NCBI GenBank assembly: GCA_913775725.1
Contig: CAJYNG010000017.1
Coordinates: forward strand, 62,001-126,000
Source: an uncultured Stenotrophomonas sp.
GTDB taxonomy: Bacteria > Pseudomonadota > Gammaproteobacteria > Xanthomonadales > Xanthomonadaceae
Direction: 5' to 3'
Length of the DNA stretch: 64,000 bases
Below, in pieces: positions 54,967 through 62,768 of the stretch. The notes under the pieces were generated by a model. The model made no database searches. It was not told the origin of the DNA and saw only the letters and a program-made list of their open reading frames with translations. Positions within the stretch are counted from its first letter, which is position 1. Every line of letters starts with the position of its first letter. The position numbers and the translations under genes were made by a program.

Positions 54967-55281
54967 GGAGGTCAGATCCCTTTTCCGACGGAAAAGGGAT
55001 CTGACCCCATCGCCGCCACCGGAAGCGTCATCCATGCATGGCGTGGATCTACTGTGTCGACCAAGGTCGACACCTACCAACAGCACACGGAACCTGTCGA
55101 AGGCGGGGCGGGTCCGTTTGCGGGGGCGTGAGCCGCATGGATGCGGCGACCAAGCCCCCATGGATGGGTTTACGGCGTCCCCGCAAACCCACAGTGCCCC
55201 GCCATCCCACCGGAATACCGCTGCTGCTGTTGCTTCGGCTCTGGCCGTTGCCTCTGCGGGTGCCGGGTGCAACCCGGCCGA
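54967..55281. repeat. Composite palindromic module, half copy B
   Basis: This fills the region between the convergent VOC and TPR-like genes. Order: variant 17-bp central hairpin (54970-54986 with 54990-55006); SMAG-like units (GCGTGGATCTAC ending 55052; GTGTCGACCAAGGTCGACAC with CTAC ending 55077); one long hairpin (about 55102-55126 with 55178-55203, with several mismatches); GCTGCTGTTGCTT run; and a GGTGCCGGGTGCAACCCGG terminal hairpin ending about 55281. It is equivalent to the right half of modules A and C. Confidence 0.8.
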
Positions 55282-55290
55282 ACCCCTCCC

Positions 55291-55926
55291 TCAGGGCCAG
55301 GCAGGCGGTGCGGCCGCCCAGGCCTGCTGCACCTCGGCCAGCGATGCGCGCTCATCCTCGCGCCACTGCGGCAACAGCTGCGCATGGTGGGCACTGGTGC
55401 TCCACTGCGTCGGCTCGGTGCGTACCGCAGCCGCATACCACTGCACCGCCTCCTGCTTCTGCCCCAGCCGCCACAGCGCCAGCGCGTAGGTCGGCGGCAC
55501 CCAGCTGGGCTTCGTCCGCGCACTGCCGGCGGAGGCCAGCCACTGTTCCAGCGCCGCCTCTGCCTTGCCCTGCCGGAGCAGGTCCCAGCCGTAGTTCCAG
55601 CGCACGCTGCGGCCACTGCTGCTCTGTGCCGGGGCTTCTTTCAAGGCTTCGCCGTACAACTGCTCGGCCAGTTCACCGCGGCCCTGCGTCCCGGCCACCG
55701 ACGCCAGCTGTACCGTCGCCTCGACCGCGCGGCGGCCGCGTTCACGCAGCTTGACCAGCTGGGCCACCAGATCATCGCCCTCGCCCTGCACCACCACCAT
55801 CGGCGTGGCCGCCGGGTCGTTGTCGAAGTAGAACTCCTGTGGTGCCGGCACGGCCGGCGCGGCCCACGCAGTGGCCACTCCCGAGGCCAGCAGCACGCTG
55901 GCCAGGATCTTTCCTGGAACTGACAT
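55291..55926 (-). CDS. Secreted TPR-like protein of unknown function
   Basis: 211 aa from ATG 55926 (MSVPGKILASVLLASGVATAWAAPAVPAPQ), a signal peptide. The mature half has TPR-like helices: AEQLYGEALKEAPA, WDLLRQGKAEAALEQWLASAGSA, YALALWRLGQKQEAVQWYAAAVRTEPTQWST. No catalytic motif. It is convergent with the VOC gene, separated by repeat module B, and divergent from the indolepyruvate oxidoreductase gene. Confidence 0.75.
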   Translation of the reverse strand: MSVPGKILASVLLASGVATAWAAPAVPAPQEFYFDNDPAATPMVVVQGEGDDLVAQLVKLRERGRRAVEATVQLASVAGTQGRGELAEQLYGEALKEAPAQSSSGRSVRWNYGWDLLRQGKAEAALEQWLASAGSARTKPSWVPPTYALALWRLGQKQEAVQWYAAAVRTEPTQWSTSAHHAQLLPQWREDERASLAEVQQAWAAAPPAWP

Positions 55927-56095
55927 CCCTTCTCCCCAGGCCGCAACTGCAGCCTCCCTCTCTCTCCCCGATCCTAACCCCAGCACCGCCGCGGGCGCGA
56001 GTGCCAGGGCCTGCGCGGCCCCGCTGCTACAATTCGCGCCTTTCCCGCCGCGTGCCTGCACGCGGCCGGTGCCAGCCGATCCTACCGGGCCAGCC

Positions 56096-59000
56096 ATGAC
56101 CAGTACCGCGCAACTCACTTCGCCCTCTTCCGCCGACCTGCTCGACCGTGATTACACGCTCGACCACAAGTACACCCGCAATGAGGGGCGGATCTACCTG
56201 AGTGGCGTGCAGGCGCTGGTGCGGCTGCCGCTGATGCAGCGCCTGCGCGACACCGCCGAGGGCATCGACAGCGCCGGTTTCGTCAGCGGCTACCGTGGCA
56301 GCCCGCTGGGTGGCTTCGACCTGGAGTTGTGGCGCGCGCGCAAGCATCTTGAAGCCGCCAAGGTGAAGTTCACCCCGGGCCTGAACGAGGACCTGGGCGC
56401 CACCATGGTGTGGGGCACGCAGCAGACCAACCTGTTCCCCGGCGCCAACGTGCAGGGCGTGTTCGGCATGTGGTACGGCAAGGGCCCGGGCGTGGACCGC
56501 TGCGGCGACGTGTTCAAGCATGCCAATGCTGCGGGCACCTCGCGCCATGGCGGCGTGCTGGCGCTGGCCGCCGATGACCATGCCTGCCGCAGTTCGACCC
56601 TGCCGCATGGCAGCGAGGACGAGTTCGTCAGCGCGATGATGCCGGTGCTGAACCCGGCCGGCGTGCAGGACATCCTCGACATGGGCCTGCTGGGCTGGGC
56701 GATGAGCCGTTACACCGGCCGCTGGGTCGGCTTCAAGACCATTGCCGAGACGGTGGAATCGTCGGCCTCGGTCGAGGTCGATCCGATGGCACGCCGCATC
56801 GTGCTGCCGGAAGACTTCGAGATGCCGTCGGGCGGACTCAACATCCGCTGGCCGGACCCGCCGCTGGATCAGGAAATGCGCCTGCACCGCTATGCGGTGA
56901 AGGCCGCTCAGGCGTTTGCCCGCGCCAACGGCATCGACAAGGTGGTGATGGATGCGCCGCGCGCGCGGCTGGGCATCGTCACCACCGGCAAGAGCTACCT
57001 GGACGTGCTGCAGGCGCTGGAATACCTGGGCCTGGACGAAGCGGCCTGCGCCGACATCGGCATCCGCGTGTACAAGGTCGGCATGACCTGGCCGCTGGAA
57101 CCGCAGGGCATCGCGCGCTTCGCACAGGGCCTGGAAGACATCATCGTGGTGGAGGAGAAGCGCGCCTTCATCGAGCGCCAGATGAAGGAACAGTTCTTCA
57201 ACTGGCCGGCCAGCTGGGGCCAGCGCCCGTCCATCGTCGGCAAGTACGACGAGAGCGGCGAATGGATCCTGCCGTCCACCGGTGAGCTGACTCCGGCCAC
57301 CATCGCCGGCGTGATCGGTCGCCGCATCCAGAAGTTCTTCAACAACGAGTCGATCGAGCAGCGCCTGCAGTGGATGCAGGAAAAGGAAGCCGAGCTTGCG
57401 TTGCCGCGCGCCAGCTTCCCGCGCGTACCGCATTACTGCTCGGGCTGCCCGCACAACACCTCCACCCAGGTGCCGGAAGGCTCGCGGGCGCTGGCCGGCA
57501 TCGGTTGCCATTACATGGTGACCTGGATGGACCGCAGCACCGATACCTTCACCCACATGGGCGGCGAAGGTGTGACCTGGGCCGGGCAGGCGCCGTTCAC
57601 CGATACCCCGCACGTGTTCCAGAACCTGGGCGACGGCACCTACTTCCACAGCGGTTCGCTGGCGATCCGCCAGGCGGTCGCCGCCGGCGTCAACATCACC
57701 TACAAGATCCTCTACAACGATGCGGTGGCGATGACCGGCGGCCAGCCGGTGGACGGCCCGCTGAGCGTGCCGGACATCGCAAAGCAGATGCGCGCCGAAG
57801 GCATCCACACCATCGTGGTGCTGTCGGACAACATCGGCAAGTGGACCGGCCAGCGCGAGCACTTCCCCAGCGATGTCGAGTTCCACGACCGCAGCGAACT
57901 GGACGAAGTGCAGAAGCGCCTGCGCGAAGTGAAGGGTGTTTCGATCCTGATCTACGAACAGACCTGCGCCACCGAGAAGCGCCGCCGCCGCAAGCGCGGC
58001 AAGCTGGAAGACCCGCAGAAGCGCGTGCTGATCAATTCGCTGGTCTGCGAAGGCTGCGGCGACTGCGGCAAGAAGAGCTTCTGCGTGTCGGTGCTGCCGA
58101 AGGAAACCGAGTTCGGCCGCAAGCGCGAGATCGACCAGTCCAACTGCAACAAGGACTATTCCTGCGTGAATGGTTTCTGCCCGAGCTTCGTCACCGTGCA
58201 CGGTGGCCAGCCGCGCAAGGGCAGCAAGCGCGATGCCTCCACCCTGCTGGACAACCTGCCGGCACCGACAATCCGCGGCACCCTGGAACAGCCCTGGAAC
58301 ATCCTGATCACGGGCGTCGGCGGTACCGGCGTGGTGACCATCGGCGCGCTGCTGGGCATGGCCGGCCACCTGGAAGGCAAGGGTGCGACCGTGCTCGACC
58401 AGACCGGCCTGGCACAGAAGGGCGGCGCGGTGACCACGCATATCCGCATTGCCCGTCGCCCTGAAGACATCCACGCCGTGCGCATCGCCGCCGGCGAAGC
58501 CGACCTGGTGGTGGGCTGCGACATGGTGGTGGTGAACGACTACTGGGCCCTGTCGAAGGTGCGTGCCGGCCGTTCGCAGGTGGTGCTGAACACCTACGAA
58601 GCGATGCCCGGCACCTTCACCACCCGCCCGGACATGCAGTTCCCCGCCGCCGACATCGTGGCCGGTGTGCGCGTGGCGCTGGGTGGCGAGGAACCGCTGC
58701 TGCTGGATGCCACCCAGCTGGCCACCGCGCTGCTGGGCGATGCCATTGCCGCCAACCTGTTCATCCTCGGCTACGCATGGCAGCAGGGCCTGGTGCCGCT
58801 GTCGTTCGAGTCGCTGATGCGCGCCATCGAACTCAATGGCGCGGCCGTGGCGATGAACCAGCAGGCGTTCGCCTGGGGCCGCCTGGCCGTGGTCGATCCG
58901 CAGGCCGTGCAGCAGGCGGCCGGCCTGGTGCGCAACCGCCACACCGATACCGAATCCACCCCGGGCCCGCTGCACCCGCTGCCGCCGGGCGAGTGGGAAG

Positions 59001-59782
59001 GCAACGAATGGGGCGCCACCGCCGCACCGCGCAACACCGCCGACGAACGCGAACTGCGTGGCCTGCCCTCGCACGGTGGCGACGTGGCGTTCCTGCCGCT
59101 GGACGACGCACGCCTGTCGCGCTCGCTGGATGAAATGATCGAGCGCCGCGCTGCGTTCCTGGTCGAGTACCAGGACGCTGCCTACGCCAACCGCTACCGC
59201 AGCCTGGTCGAACGCGTGCGCGCGACCGAGGCCGAGCGCATCGGGGGTTCCACTGCACTGACCGAGACCGTGGCCCGTTACCTGTTCAAGCTGATGGCCT
59301 ACAAGGACGAGTACGAAGTGGCCCGCCTGTACACCAGCGGCGACTTCCAGCGCCGCCTGCAGCAGCAGTTCGAGGGCGACTACCAGCTGCGCTTCCATCT
59401 GGCGCCGCCGCTGTTCGCCAAGAAGGACGAGCAGGGCCGGTTGCTGAAGAAGGAATACGGCCCGTGGATGTTCAAGGCCTTCGGCCTGCTGGCCAAGCTG
59501 AAGTTCCTGCGCGGCGGCCGACTCGATGTGTTCGGCCGCACCGAGGAACGCCGCATGGAGCGCAAGCTGATCGGCGATTACGAGGCCACCGTGCAGGTGC
59601 TGCTGGATGGACTGGATGACGACCGCTTGGCGCTGGCGGTGGAGATCGCCAGCGTGCCCGAGCACATCCGCGGCTTCGGCCACGTCAAGGAAGCGCATTT
59701 CGAGCAGGCCAAGGCACGCGAAGCCGCCCTGCTGGCGCAGTGGCGCAATCCGAAGGCACTGCACATCGTGCAGGTGGCTTGA
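56096..59782 (+). CDS. Fused indolepyruvate ferredoxin oxidoreductase
   Basis: 1228 aa, start ATG 56096 (MTSTAQLTSPSSADLLD). N-terminal pyrimidine-binding part (VSGYRGSPLGGFDLELWRARKHL), TPP motif GDGTYFHSGSLAIRQAV...N.AVAMTGGQPVDG (about 511-560), Cys-rich [4Fe-4S] stretch VCEGCGDCGKKSFCVSV and CNKDYSCVNGFC (about 650-700), gamma domain LITGVGGTGVVTIGALLGMAGHLEGKGATVLDQTGLAQKGG (about 735-780), and a DUF6537-like C-terminus. It decarboxylates indolepyruvate and similar aryl pyruvates to acyl-CoA in aromatic amino-acid breakdown. Residues about 945-1000 form a proline- and glycine-rich insertion. A hairpin follows the stop. Confidence 0.93.
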   Translation: MTSTAQLTSPSSADLLDRDYTLDHKYTRNEGRIYLSGVQALVRLPLMQRLRDTAEGIDSAGFVSGYRGSPLGGFDLELWRARKHLEAAKVKFTPGLNEDLGATMVWGTQQTNLFPGANVQGVFGMWYGKGPGVDRCGDVFKHANAAGTSRHGGVLALAADDHACRSSTLPHGSEDEFVSAMMPVLNPAGVQDILDMGLLGWAMSRYTGRWVGFKTIAETVESSASVEVDPMARRIVLPEDFEMPSGGLNIRWPDPPLDQEMRLHRYAVKAAQAFARANGIDKVVMDAPRARLGIVTTGKSYLDVLQALEYLGLDEAACADIGIRVYKVGMTWPLEPQGIARFAQGLEDIIVVEEKRAFIERQMKEQFFNWPASWGQRPSIVGKYDESGEWILPSTGELTPATIAGVIGRRIQKFFNNESIEQRLQWMQEKEAELALPRASFPRVPHYCSGCPHNTSTQVPEGSRALAGIGCHYMVTWMDRSTDTFTHMGGEGVTWAGQAPFTDTPHVFQNLGDGTYFHSGSLAIRQAVAAGVNITYKILYNDAVAMTGGQPVDGPLSVPDIAKQMRAEGIHTIVVLSDNIGKWTGQREHFPSDVEFHDRSELDEVQKRLREVKGVSILIYEQTCATEKRRRRKRGKLEDPQKRVLINSLVCEGCGDCGKKSFCVSVLPKETEFGRKREIDQSNCNKDYSCVNGFCPSFVTVHGGQPRKGSKRDASTLLDNLPAPTIRGTLEQPWNILITGVGGTGVVTIGALLGMAGHLEGKGATVLDQTGLAQKGGAVTTHIRIARRPEDIHAVRIAAGEADLVVGCDMVVVNDYWALSKVRAGRSQVVLNTYEAMPGTFTTRPDMQFPAADIVAGVRVALGGEEPLLLDATQLATALLGDAIAANLFILGYAWQQGLVPLSFESLMRAIELNGAAVAMNQQAFAWGRLAVVDPQAVQQAAGLVRNRHTDTESTPGPLHPLPPGEWEGNEWGATAAPRNTADERELRGLPSHGGDVAFLPLDDARLSRSLDEMIERRAAFLVEYQDAAYANRYRSLVERVRATEAERIGGSTALTETVARYLFKLMAYKDEYEVARLYTSGDFQRRLQQQFEGDYQLRFHLAPPLFAKKDEQGRLLKKEYGPWMFKAFGLLAKLKFLRGGRLDVFGRTEERRMERKLIGDYEATVQVLLDGLDDDRLALAVEIASVPEHIRGFGHVKEAHFEQAKAREAALLAQWRNPKALHIVQVA

Positions 59783-59784
59783 AC

Positions 59785-59811
59785 GTCGTGCCGGCCGTTG
59801 GCCGGCACGAC
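59785..59811. terminator. 12-bp perfect hairpin between convergent genes
   Basis: GTCGTGCCGGCC (59785-59796), loop GTT, complement 59800-59811. No T run. It resembles the GTGCC...GGCAC SMAG stems but lacks GTAG. Possible shared terminator of the oxidoreductase and DUF938 genes. Confidence 0.5.
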
Positions 59812-59818
59812 CGGTGGT

Positions 59819-60433
59819 TCAGCCCAGCCGCCACAGCAGCAGGCGGTTGTTGGCCGGCATCGCCACGTCGCGCAGGCGGGTGAAGCCGTTGTCCTCGGCC
59901 AGCGCCTGCACGGCTTCCACATCGCGGATACCGCTGCGCGGATCACGCGCCTTCAGCCAGGCATCGAACTGCGCATTGCTGTCACTGGTGTAGCGGCCAC
60001 CGTAGTTGAACGGCCCGTAGACCGCCAACAGCGCACCGTGACGCAACAGTGGCGGCAGCGCGCCGAACAGCGCCTGCACGTACTCCCAGCCCATGATGTG
60101 CAACGTGTTGGCGCTGAATGCGGCATCGAACGCGCTGCCCTCGGGCAACGACAGGCCCGGCGCCGGGGGCAGTTCCACCTGCAGCGCCACCGGCGGCAGC
60201 AGATTCAGCAGCGCGGCCTCCGCACGCCAGGCCTCGATGCCGGGCAGATGGTCCGGATGATCGCTGGGCTGCCAGCGCAGCCAGGGCCAGCGTTCGGCGA
60301 AGAAGGCCGCGTGCTGGCCGGTGCCGCTGCCGATTTCCAGCACCCGGTGGCGATCACCCATCCACGGGTCGAGTGCGGCGGCAATCGGTTCTCGGTTGCG
60401 CTCGCAGGCTTCTGAATACGGCTTGCTCGACAT
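59819..60433 (-). CDS. DUF938 SAM-dependent methyltransferase-like protein
   Basis: 204 aa from ATG 60433 (MSSKPYSEACERNREPI). SAM-binding motif I is VLEIGSGTGQHAAFFAE, with W.PSDHPDH and AFSANTLHIMGWEYVQALFGAL (DUF938 signature), and GPFNYGGRYTSDSNAQFDAWLKARDP. The methyl acceptor is unknown. Convergent with the oxidoreductase gene. Its 5' end abuts repeat module C. Confidence 0.9.
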   Translation of the reverse strand: MSSKPYSEACERNREPIAAALDPWMGDRHRVLEIGSGTGQHAAFFAERWPWLRWQPSDHPDHLPGIEAWRAEAALLNLLPPVALQVELPPAPGLSLPEGSAFDAAFSANTLHIMGWEYVQALFGALPPLLRHGALLAVYGPFNYGGRYTSDSNAQFDAWLKARDPRSGIRDVEAVQALAEDNGFTRLRDVAMPANNRLLLWRLG

Positions 60434-60486
60434 CAGGGACGGTGTCCAGGCGGGGTCGGCCCCATTGTGCACGAGGGGGTGTTGCT

Positions 60487-60984
60487 CGGCAGGGCTGCGC
60501 CCTGCACCTGCCGAAGCAACGGCAAAGGCCGAAGCAACGTCAAAAGCGGACTTCCTGTGGGATGGCGGGATGGGTCCGGTGGCAGGGGGCGCCGTAAACC
60601 CATCCATGGGGGCTTGGTCGCGGCATCCATGCCGCTCACACCCCTGCCACCGGACCCACCCCGCCTTCGACAGACTTCCGCGATCTGTCGGAACGGCATT
60701 GGGGTCAGATCCGTTTTCCGCAGGAAAACGGATCTGACCCCAGATTCATTTCGATATCTGACAGATGTGTCGACCAAGGTCGACACCTACCAACAGCCGC
60801 GGAGATCTGTCAGAGGCGGGGCGGTGTGGGTGGGCAGGAACGTTGGCGCCATGGATGGCGCCATCGAGCCCCCAGGGACGGGTTTACGGCGTGTCCTGCC
60901 CACCCACACCGCCCCGCCATCCCTCAGCAAGCCCGCTGTTGCTGTTGCTCCGGCTCTGAGCAGGTGCAGGGCGCAGCCCTGCCG
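60487..60984. repeat. Composite palindromic module, copy C
   Basis: Same plan as module A: terminal hairpin 60487-60513 (identical CGGCAGGGCTGCGCC core), AAGCAACGGCAAAGG-type run, long hairpin C-left (60564-60588 with 60641-60665, one mismatch), ACAGACTT/GATCTGTC-type stem, central 19-bp hairpin (60701-60741), SMAG-like GTGTCGACCAAGGTCGACAC with CTAC (60767-60790), AGATCTGTC, long hairpin C-right (60815-60839 with 60894-60918, 25 bp perfect), GCTGTTGCTGTTGCTC, and an inverted terminal hairpin (60960-60984). It lies between divergent genes. The stem sequences of the two long hairpins are those of module A in swapped order. Confidence 0.85.
60701..60741. repeat. GGGGTCAGATCC 19-bp hairpin, copy C
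   Basis: Arms 60701-60719 and 60723-60741, loop GCA. Arm sequence is identical to copy A (15672-15712). Confidence 0.95.
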
Positions 60985-61106
60985 AAACCCTCCCCAACCA
61001 TGACTGCAGTCACTTGCCCGGACGCGCCGCGCTGGCGAAAGTCGAGGAGTTGACGTGATCGGTCCGGCCCGTTGCCAACCGCACGCAAGCGAGAGAGAGA
61101 AACGCT

Positions 61107-62738
61107 GTGCAACGACGTGAGTTCCTGGCTTTTTCCGGTCTGGGCCTGGCGGGCCTGCTGCTGCCGCATTCCCGTGCCATCGCCGCCGAGCAGCTGCTCG
61201 CCCCGGTCGATACCGCCCAGCGCAGACGCCTGGCGGACGTGGCGCTCGCCGCCGCACGCACGGCCAAGGCCAGCTACTGCGATGTGCGCATTGGCCGCTA
61301 TCTCAACCAGTCGGTCATCACCCGCGAACACCAGGTCGGCAATGTGACCAACCGCGAATCGTCCGGTGTGGGCGTGCGGGTGATCGTCAACGGTGCCTGG
61401 GGCTTCGCTGCAACCCATCAGCAGACCGAGGCCGCCGTGCGCGCCGCGGTCGAGCAGGCGGCGGCAATCGCCCGCGCCAACGCTGGCATCCAGACCCGGT
61501 CGGTACAGCTGGCGCCAACGCCGTCGGTGGGTGAGGTGCGCTGGCAGACGCCGGTCCGCAGGAACGCGATGGCGGTGCCGATCCAGGACAAGGTCGAGCT
61601 GCTGCTGGCGCTCAATGCCGCCGCGCTGAATGCGGGTGCCGACTACATCAATTCCACCCTGTTCCTGGTCAACGAACAGAAGTACTTCGCCTCCAGCGAC
61701 GGCTCGTTCATCGACCAGGACATCCATCGCATCTGGCTGCCATTCACCGCCACTGCCATCGACAAGGCCAGCGGCAAGTTCCGCACCCGCGCCGGCCTGT
61801 CCTCGCCGATGGGCATGGGCTATGAATTCCTTGATGGCGATGCGCGTGGCAAGGTGCACCTGCCCGGTGGCATCACCGCCTATCGCGATTCCTACGACCC
61901 GGTCGAGGACGCCATTGCGGCCGCCCGCCACGCGCGCGAGAAACTGAAGGCGCCGTCGGTGAAGCCCGGCAAGTACGACCTGGTGCTGGACCCGTCCAAC
62001 CTGTTCCTGACCATCCACGAGAACGTTGGCCACCCGCTCGAGCTGGACCGCGTGCTCGGCTACGAAGCCAACTACGCCGGCACCAGCTTCGCCACGCTGG
62101 ACAAGCGCGATGCCGGCTTCCGCTGGGGCAGCGACATCGTCACCTTCTTCGCCGACAAGACCCAACCGGGCAGCCTCGGTGCGGTCGGCTACGACGACGA
62201 AGGGGTGAAGACCCAGCGCTGGGACCTGGTGCGCGACGGCATCCTGGTCGACTACCAGGCCACCCGCGATGAAGCCCATATCCTCGGCCGCGATGCATCG
62301 CATGGCTGCAGTTACGCCGATTCCTGGTCCAGCGTGCAGTTCCAGCGCATGGCCAATGTCTCGCTGGCGCCGGGCAAGCAGCCTCTCAGCGTCGAGGACA
62401 TGATCAAGGACGTGGAGAACGGCATCTACATCCACGGCCGGGGGTCGTATTCGATCGACCAGCAGCGCTACAACGCGCAGTTCGGTGGCCAGCTGTACTA
62501 CCAGATCAAGGATGGAAAGATCGCCGGCATGGTCGAGGACGCGGCCTACCAGATCCGCACGCCGGAGTTCTGGAACGCGTGCACCGCCATCTGCGACGAG
62601 CGTGACTTCCGCCTGGGTGGTTCGTTCTTCGACGGCAAGGGCCAGCCCGGCCAGGTCTCGGCGGTCTCGCACGGTTCGTCCACCACCCGCTTCAACGGCA
62701 TCAACATCATCAACACCGCGCGCAGTCTCGGCGCTTGA
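61107..62738 (+). CDS. Exported TldD-like metalloprotease (Tat signal), first of tandem pair
   Basis: 543 aa from GTG 61107, preceded by a GAGAGAGAGA purine run that can serve as the RBS. The N-terminus QRREFLAFSGLGLAGLLLP is a twin-arginine signal (RRxFL), so export of a folded protein is predicted, unlike cytoplasmic TldD. The TldD zinc motif HENVGH (about 305-310) lies in LFLTIHENVGHPLELDRVLGYEANYAGTSFAT. N-terminal LADVALAAARTAKASYCDVRIG and a C-terminal GSSTTRFNGINIINTARS also match the family. Highly similar to the next gene. Function unknown; it may process or degrade exported peptides. Confidence 0.92.
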   Translation: MQRREFLAFSGLGLAGLLLPHSRAIAAEQLLAPVDTAQRRRLADVALAAARTAKASYCDVRIGRYLNQSVITREHQVGNVTNRESSGVGVRVIVNGAWGFAATHQQTEAAVRAAVEQAAAIARANAGIQTRSVQLAPTPSVGEVRWQTPVRRNAMAVPIQDKVELLLALNAAALNAGADYINSTLFLVNEQKYFASSDGSFIDQDIHRIWLPFTATAIDKASGKFRTRAGLSSPMGMGYEFLDGDARGKVHLPGGITAYRDSYDPVEDAIAAARHAREKLKAPSVKPGKYDLVLDPSNLFLTIHENVGHPLELDRVLGYEANYAGTSFATLDKRDAGFRWGSDIVTFFADKTQPGSLGAVGYDDEGVKTQRWDLVRDGILVDYQATRDEAHILGRDASHGCSYADSWSSVQFQRMANVSLAPGKQPLSVEDMIKDVENGIYIHGRGSYSIDQQRYNAQFGGQLYYQIKDGKIAGMVEDAAYQIRTPEFWNACTAICDERDFRLGGSFFDGKGQPGQVSAVSHGSSTTRFNGINIINTARSLGA

Positions 62739-62768
62739 GCCACCCATCCTTCGACATGGAGAGCAGCC

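Noticed and set aside
56027-59764. Very long minus-strand open frame opposite the indolepyruvate oxidoreductase
   Set aside because: No recognisable domain and the sense gene is full-length with TPP and Fe-S motifs.
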